DNA of 64,000 nt from Lactuca virosa (taxonomy: Eukaryota > Streptophyta > Magnoliopsida > Asterales > Asteraceae): contig CAKMRJ010000001.1 of NCBI GenBank assembly GCA_928212115.1, positions 188,606,375-188,670,374 on the forward strand, given 5' to 3'. How positions within the stretch are numbered: the stretch's first letter is position 1; each line of letters starts with the position of its first letter. Positions 58,038-64,000 of this stretch are shown here, piece after piece. The position numbers and the translations under genes are program-made. The notes under the pieces are model-generated. The model was not told the origin of the DNA and searched no databases. It saw only the letters and a program-made list of their open reading frames with translations.

Positions 58038-58620
58038 ATCTTCGTTGGACAATTTCTCTTGAAATGTCCTGTTGCACCGCACCGGTGACAAACTGGACTT
58101 ACTTCTGGGTTGAGGGTCGGAGTGACGTATGGGGCTGGGGCCCTACAGTAGCGGGAGGTGTGCGCCATCTTATTGCACCTTTTGCAACGAAATGGCTGGC
58201 AGGCTCCCCAATGATGGTATTTGCACTTGTTGCAGGTGGATTGTCCCCAAGGTATGATGTTCTCGATGGGGGAGGTGTAGGGTTAATAGGGGTAGGGACT
58301 GGCCCCGCTTGTTGCCTTTTAGTAAGCCTTTGAGTCGAACTATCTCCTTTTTCGTTCCCGAACTTTCGTTTCTTGTTCTTAGGTTTAGGTTTTTGAGTGC
58401 ATGGGTGGGTTGTTCTTCGTTGGTTTCCTTGGTTGTTGTTACGGTTGGAGTTACCAACACTGCTTTCAACTTTGCTTGTGTCGTTGGCATTGAAGTATGC
58501 CATGACGGCTGCCACAACCGCTGTTACAGTGGCTTGGAAAGTGGCGGAGTCTATTCGTAGGACCGGTGCATGGTCGAGGTACTGGTTATCTTCATGAGAA
58601 GACATGACCCTGTTGCACAC
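58038..58620 (-). pseudogene. Gypsy gag, internally deleted and frameshifted, with CCHC knuckles
   Basis: The minus frame 58620-58099 starts near an N-terminal phrase DSATFQATVTAVVAAVMAYF typical of plant gypsy gag. It then jumps to the Asn/Lys-rich C-terminal part (NRNNNQGNQRR; KPKPKNKKRKF), so the central retrotransposon gag domain is missing. In adjacent frames zinc-binding boxes are readable: CKRCNKMAHTSRYC (about 58155-58200) and CHRCGATGHFKRNC (about 58050-58090), both C-x2-C-x4-H-x4-C. The product would have coated genomic RNA; this copy is dead. Confidence 0.85.
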
Positions 58621-60099
58621 GAAAAGTGAGCTCGTAAGTACTTGTAGCTAGTTTCAAGTGGGTTTACTCCTATAATCTTAACGTACTGGTGCTAATTGTG
58701 TCAACCTACATCCCCATGATGCAGTTATGGTATTGAGTGGGAACATGTATTGTCTGACGTAAAGTCCGTCAAAATAGCACATAGCTAGCACTATAGTTAA
58801 CGGATTCGGTTGTATGGATTCTTGGAGGATGTACTCCTCTTGGTTTACTACTACTGGTTGCGATTAAGGGCATTATGAACCTAAGGCGAGTAGTGTGGTG
58901 ATTCCTTTTGGCGCACAGGTGCTTGGCCATTTTACTTATACTATGAGTGCCCTTTTTGTGTTCCTTACGCTGCTAAGGCTGTCCTAGCCTTGATTGCTAT
59001 GAGTTGTGGTCTCCAAATGACCATTTCCTCTTTTAAGGAGTGCACATGGTCTGCCTAGTTTTCTGGTCCTACTTGTGGGTTTCGCAAGGCATTTGGAATG
59101 GTGTTCTGGTTACTTGTTGGGGGATCGGATTTACATTCCCATATATCGGGCTTTGTTTATGGTCTCCATTACTCCATGAAAGAGGGTTGGAAACCGGGAG
59201 TCACTTTGGGTTACTTGTGGTTTAAACGGATGTCTGATTTGTGAGGGCGTTGGCTATCGGAGTTCGGTGCACGTCGATTGTGGATCGGGTTGTCTTTTGT
59301 GGAGACACACTCTAAATTGGATAGGAGCCAATTTCTCAACTTGTGTTTGCGTGGGTATCGTTTTGTTTCTAGGTATGTCTATTCCAGGAGTACCTATATC
59401 GGGTGTTTATGTATCTGGGAAAAGAAAGGTGAAAGGGTCTACTCTTAGTTGGGCAAAGCTTATCAAGGGTTTCCTTGGCGCTTTTATCCTTGCTAGGTTC
59501 TTAGTCGGAATTCTCCCTTTCACGTTTGATCCCTTGGTATTCCTTAGGATCCACTTCTAGGTTTTTCCTCATGGACTTCTTCTGGTCTCTCCTTGCCCTA
59601 TCTGTAATTTACCGTGACAGGGTAGTAGAAGTCTTGGCGAGGAATTTCAACTACTTGTTTGTGCGAGAATCGAGGTACGAGATATACGGGGAAAGTTTAG
59701 GTGTGGGAGGGGTTTATAGTGTCCTAAAATACTCCTATAGTATTTTAAACTTGATGTTCGATTCTAGTATTCTCTTGTACTCATAGTTGGTAGGTTTTAG
59801 GTTTGTTGCAACACCACCATCACTCCCAAGCACATGTTGGTCATATCTCAAATAAATATAGTTGATCAGGCTATATTGATCCCATATATGATTACATAAC
59901 TGCCCAGGTTTGACTGTAGTGTTCAACCTTTAGTTACTTTCGGTTTCTTCTCGTTATGATACTGTGTTAGTAGATATGTATACTTTCATAAAATACTTAT
60001 CTTTTTAAAGTATACTTTCAGGCAAAGTGTGTTTTAGTCCCATTGTATTTATAGTTGTATATCTTGTATGGCTAGATATACCAGTTCACTATAAACAAT
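58621..60099 (-). other. Leader of the gypsy element between PBS and gag
   Basis: 1.5 kb with no recognisable coding. ORFs on both strands lack family signatures. Packaging signals are expected here from element biology but cannot be seen. Confidence 0.5.
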
Positions 60100-60111
60100 G
60101 CTCTGATACCA
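60100..60111 (-). promoter_or_regulatory. Primer binding site of the gypsy element
   Basis: The minus strand reads TGGTATCAGAGC, complementary to the initiator tRNA-Met 3' end, three bases from the LTR end. Confidence 0.95.
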
Positions 60112-60114
60112 ATC

Positions 60115-63100
60115 TGTCACACCCCGGACCAGACGGCGGAAACGTCCGGAGGCGGGTGACTTCATTGTGCAGTATCATAACAATTGAATATAAATGAAAC
60201 AGAGCAATCCAAACATCATACATTGAGATAACAAACTTACATTGTTTACATATTGTATTTGTTCTTCGAGTTACATAAAAGAGACATAAGTAGAAATTCC
60301 AAACTACAGCTAAATAGTCTGCATCCGCGTCCCTTGTTACCTGCTTACTAGATACCTGAGAATACAAGTCGTTTTGAAAAGCGTCAACTAAAAAGTTGGT
60401 GAGTTCATAAGCAGTTTTGTATAAAATCGTTTACACTTGTTTAGAATCGTTCTTATCGTACTATCAGAAAATCCGATATTTTCTATGAAATCGTTTGAAG
60501 TCTTGCCTTGAAAATCATGGATGTGTGTATGACATTACTTTTGTTCATCCTTATAAGGAGTGATTTGAAAAGTAGTGTGATTTGTAAAAGCGAACTTGTT
60601 CGAGAATAGTTCTTTTGAATAGTACATTCAACCGTTTCAAGAAAATCTCTTATTTCAAAAAAAGAAATATTGTTGAAAATCTTGTTCTTCTTATCGAGTA
60701 AAATTGAGTGTGTGTGCGTTCTAGTTTATCGTTATCGAAATCGTAGAAAAATCGTTTTCCCCAGAAAATCCTATATTTTCTGCTATAAAATAATTGTAAG
60801 TTCTAGTTTCCAACTATGTATATGTTTGGGTTAGTTTATCGTTATCAAAAATCGTTTACAAACGTTTTCCATAGAGTCCTACGCTTTTTAATTTGTAAAA
60901 ATAGCAGTATTACGACTCTATACTTGTAGGAGAAAGAATCAACATGGCTATTGTGGACATTCTACGCGATGAAGAAGGACAGTCAACACAACAAATGCGG
61001 ACCATCACCTATCACATGTAGGACAGTCAACACAACGTGCCAAAGTTTATTTATGAGGTTTTCCTTACATAAATTTTCTAGTTACTATAACATATTCTAG
61101 TGAGCCGTTATAACCATACTAATCTGACGAAGTGCCTGTTTTGGCGTTTCTCAGGCGCCCTCGGTTTGGATAAGACATTTGTCACCCTAGATTGGTCTGT
61201 CTAGCTGTAGCGAACAGCGAAGGTGCGGGTTGTCAACCCCGTATAGATCTATACACAAATTCCCGCTCTCCCTCCAGGAGACTCTGGCTATAACTCCTTA
61301 CAGGACTTAGACGTACACTAATATTTTTATATTTAGGTACTTTTGAGATTTGTCTGACTAGAATATTAACAACCATTTGAGCAATCGTTAGAGATCCATT
61401 ATTTGTTAGATAAATAATGAAATTCATACTTGTTGAATAAGAATATCGTTCTCGTTCCATATCGTTGATTGTGCTTGTTAACTAGGTGCTCGCGTTCGTT
61501 CCTTTTCGTTTATTGAAAAATAAGTCATTTTAGTCAAGAGAAAAAGTGTCAAGTTATAATTTATATAAATTTATAACTGCCGGTTATGACAGGCATTTTC
61601 TGTTTTATGACATATAGAACATTACTTATGTTCTTGGAGGTTTTATGACAACAACTTATGACATGCAAATGTTTATGTCATAAAGGCTCTATTTGTATAT
61701 TTTCTTGACGCAAACTTTTATGTTGAATATTTATAAAATACTCCCTGATAGTTTGCAAAATAGTCACAAAGTTTCTATTTTCGAAAATCACTAGAAATGG
61801 TGTCCACTTAGTAAGGTTCCTTTTTACAACTTTTATCTTTAGACATGAAAGCATAGATAAGGGGTTAAGTTGGACAAACTCAATAGTTGGGAGGCTCTTT
61901 TGCACAAAGTATCCTCTGTTCTTTATGAATTGAGAAATCCTATGTTCGTGAGTAAAATTACTAAAATATTAATTTAATAATATTTCACACACACATACAA
62001 TCATACGTATATAAGCAATTATTCAAGTATTTAGGCAAGATTTGACTTGTACTCTCCCCCAAAAACATTAAAATATTGAAAATGTGGCGTATGAAGCTCA
62101 CCTTGAGTTAGTTGAGGAGTTTTCTGGAGTTATGGAGTGAAGATCTCAAGCTTAAACTCTTGGCTGAGATGAAGAACTTCCTTGGGAGAAAGTTATCCTA
62201 AAGGTGATTTTTCACATATTATTATGAATAAAATAATATGGATTCATCTTGAAATATTATAAAATATTAGATGAGTGGAGGAATTTACCTTACAACTCCA
62301 GGGAGAAGTTTAGAATTTTGTTTTCAGCAAGTTCTTGTTCTTGCCTGGAGATACGTTTTGAGAGGAAATGAGAAAAGTGAGAGAAAGTGTGGAGTCTAAA
62401 CTCCCTCACTGTCGTTGCTTTGGAGTATAAGGAAAAAGGAAAGGGAATCTTTGATGCATGGGGATATGGTGGTCCATGCATGGATATTTGGTGGGTAAAG
62501 CATGGAATACCGTGATTTGCATGGGAAATGAGGAATTTCATCAAATCACAAAGTCAACTTCCTTGTCCTCTTCTTGATTTAGGATAAGGTTTTCCTAAAT
62601 CCCAACTTTTTATTTTATGTAAATATAATTTAAATAATTAAATTTGGCATAAAATAAAGGTTTTAGGGGTCTTAGTTAAGAAAAACACGAGTTTGGGGGG
62701 ATTCCCGACCTCAAAATACCTTAAAATGATAAAAAGGTCCGGAATAGTCCAAAATCCGGAGCAAAAAGGTGAATTCCGGAGCTCCTCTTAGAATTCCGGA
62801 GCTACAGTTCAAATTCCGGAGGAGAGGGTCAGTTCTGCGAGGGTCCGAAGTGTCTCACATTTCCGGAGTGCTCTTCTCGGATCCGGAGTCAGGCGCAAAT
62901 CAGCGGTCCGGTCCGGCCAGGGATTTCCGAAGCGAGGCGAGGCGAGGCAAGAGGCTTCCGGAGCTGCGAGATTTCAGAATGGGTGGTCCGGATGAGAGGC
63001 TTCCGTGGTGCAACTTCTCTTGGTTTCCTTAGAAGACATTCCAGACTAAGAGGTTCCGGACCAGGAGGGTTCCGGACCAAGAGGGTTCCGGCCAAGAGGT

Positions 63101-63806
63101 TCAGGACCAAGAGGAGTCCGGACCAAGAGGGTTCCGGCCAAGAGGTTCAGGACCAAGAGGAGTCCAGACCAAGAGGGTTCCGGACCAAGAGGTTCCGGAC
63201 CAAAAGGGGTCCTTTTGGGGTTTCCTATTCCGGTTTTGAGCTGTTTTCGACTAAGGAAGGTATTTAGGGAGATTTGAGAGAGATTTGAGATCCGTGGAGA
63301 GATTTGGGAGAGATTTCACACACTTGGAGAGATTTGGGAGAGATTCGCTATTCTTGGAGACATTTGAGAGAGATTCACTATACTTGGAGAGATTTTGCAT
63401 ACTTAGAGAGATTTGGGAAAGATTTACTATTCTTGGAGAGATTTCGCATACTTAGAGAGATTTCGAAGTGATTTCACATACTTGGAGAGGTTTGGGAGAG
63501 ATTCACTATTCTTGGAGAGATTTGAGAGAGATTCACTATACTTGGAGAGATTTCACATACTTGGAGAGATTTGGGAGAGATTCACTATGCTTGGAGAGAT
63601 TTCGCATACTCAGAGAGATTTGGGAGAGATTCACTATGCTTGGAGAGATTTGGGAGAGGTTCACTATACTTGGAGAGTTTTCATTCTAACACTTCATGGC
63701 TCATTAAGAACTCAAATTGTACATTTAGAAGTATTAGCACATGTCTCACAATAGTACTTGCTTACTTGCGGACGAAATTTCCTAGCCAAAAAGGCTAGTT
63801 GTGACA
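60115..63806 (-). repeat. 5' LTR of the gypsy element (3692 bp)
   Basis: Plus-strand ends are TGTCACACCCCGGACC and ...GGCTAGTTGTGACA. It is the partner of 51653-55339. It carries the same two tandem arrays (62748-63202 and 63268-63676) with slightly different unit numbers, the palindrome GTATAGATCTATAC at 61241-61254, and the AGAAAATCC motif at 60465 and 60762. Confidence 0.95.
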
Positions 63807-64000
63807 AAAATAGGAAACCATTCAATTTTCTTTTTGGGATAAAACAGGAAACCATTCTATTTTCTTTTTGGGATAAAACGGGAAACCTTCTTTTTGATAA
63901 AACGACAATCTATAAGCATCGGTACTCAACCACCGGGGTTGAGATTTCAACATTATCTATTGCAGACAACATCGGGTTGTCTGGAAATCATTCTCTTTAT
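63807..64000 (+). repeat. Continuation of the LTR-like block interrupted by the gypsy element
   Basis: Two tandem 33-bp units built on GGAAACCATTCTATTTTC and TTTTTGGGATAAAAC continue the sequence that ends at 51652. The block runs past the window end. Confidence 0.7.

Larger units (their letters stand above)
51653..63806 (-). mobile_element. Ty3-gypsy element with 3.69-kb LTRs and a degraded interior
   Basis: Two nearly identical direct LTRs (51653-55339 and 60115-63806) enclose 4775 bp. On the minus strand the PBS (60100-60111) matches initiator tRNA-Met and the PPT abuts the left LTR. Flanks are AAAAC and AAAAT, a 4-of-5 match to a 5-bp TSD. The interior keeps only worn gag and the integrase tail, so it is non-autonomous. 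Long LTRs with little coding recall LARD-type derivatives. Confidence 0.93.

Noticed and set aside
63413..63798. Repeated Leu-Glu-Arg-Phe protein
   Set aside because: It is the translation of the AGAGATTT minisatellite in the LTR; the other LTR copy does not keep the same frame.

Overview
The window is nuclear DNA of a flowering plant. It has one intact multi-exon plant gene, very AT-rich spacers and nested retrotransposons primed by initiator tRNA-Met. The accessory ORF behind the copia polyprotein (positions 1-1265) is of a kind I associate with Asteraceae genomes, so a lettuce-like composite is my best guess. That taxonomic call is inference.

Layout, left to right. 1-10426: a minus-strand Ty1-copia element (gag, protease, integrase, reverse transcriptase, RNase H and an extra downstream ORF, all broken by frameshifts), with PBS and 5' LTR at 10099-10426; its other end lies outside the window. 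10427-14708: two successive plus-strand 3' ends of a different copia family, each with about 0.95 kb of internal tail, a PPT and an LTR. 14709-23690: AT-rich spacer with an LTR-like fragment, Helitron-like 3' ends, microsatellites and a tRNA-derived SINE with a target-site duplication (TSD). 24041-27652: the only clearly functional host gene, a four-exon cellulose synthase-like C gene (667 aa, xyloglucan backbone synthesis), with a short uORF and a hAT-type MITE in intron 3.

28065-34381: a minus-strand LINE, broken by a 385-bp hAT MITE (exact 8-bp TSD) and by a truncated BED/DUF659 hAT transposase gene on the other strand. 34382-38910: two gypsy-type LTR-like blocks pointing in opposite directions. 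39207-49440: a Helitron cluster with four hairpin-plus-CTAG 3' ends arranged as two face-to-face pairs. It contains a broken Pif1-type helicase fragment and an apparent fragment of an IQM (IQ-motif) host gene. A 1285-bp fold-back Mutator-like element with an exact 9-bp TSD (47444-48728) lies in the same block.

49677-64000: an LTR-like sequence interrupted by a 12.15-kb minus-strand Ty3-gypsy element (51653-63806). That element has unusually long 3.69-kb LTRs, a short degraded interior with gag and integrase-tail relics, and a seven-copy 80-bp tandem array.

Nothing here forms an operon or pathway. The story is one housekeeping gene among layered transposons. The observations most worth following up are the IQM fragment inside the Helitron block, the paired Helitron termini, the fold-back MULE, and two palindromic motifs conserved between otherwise diverged LTRs.
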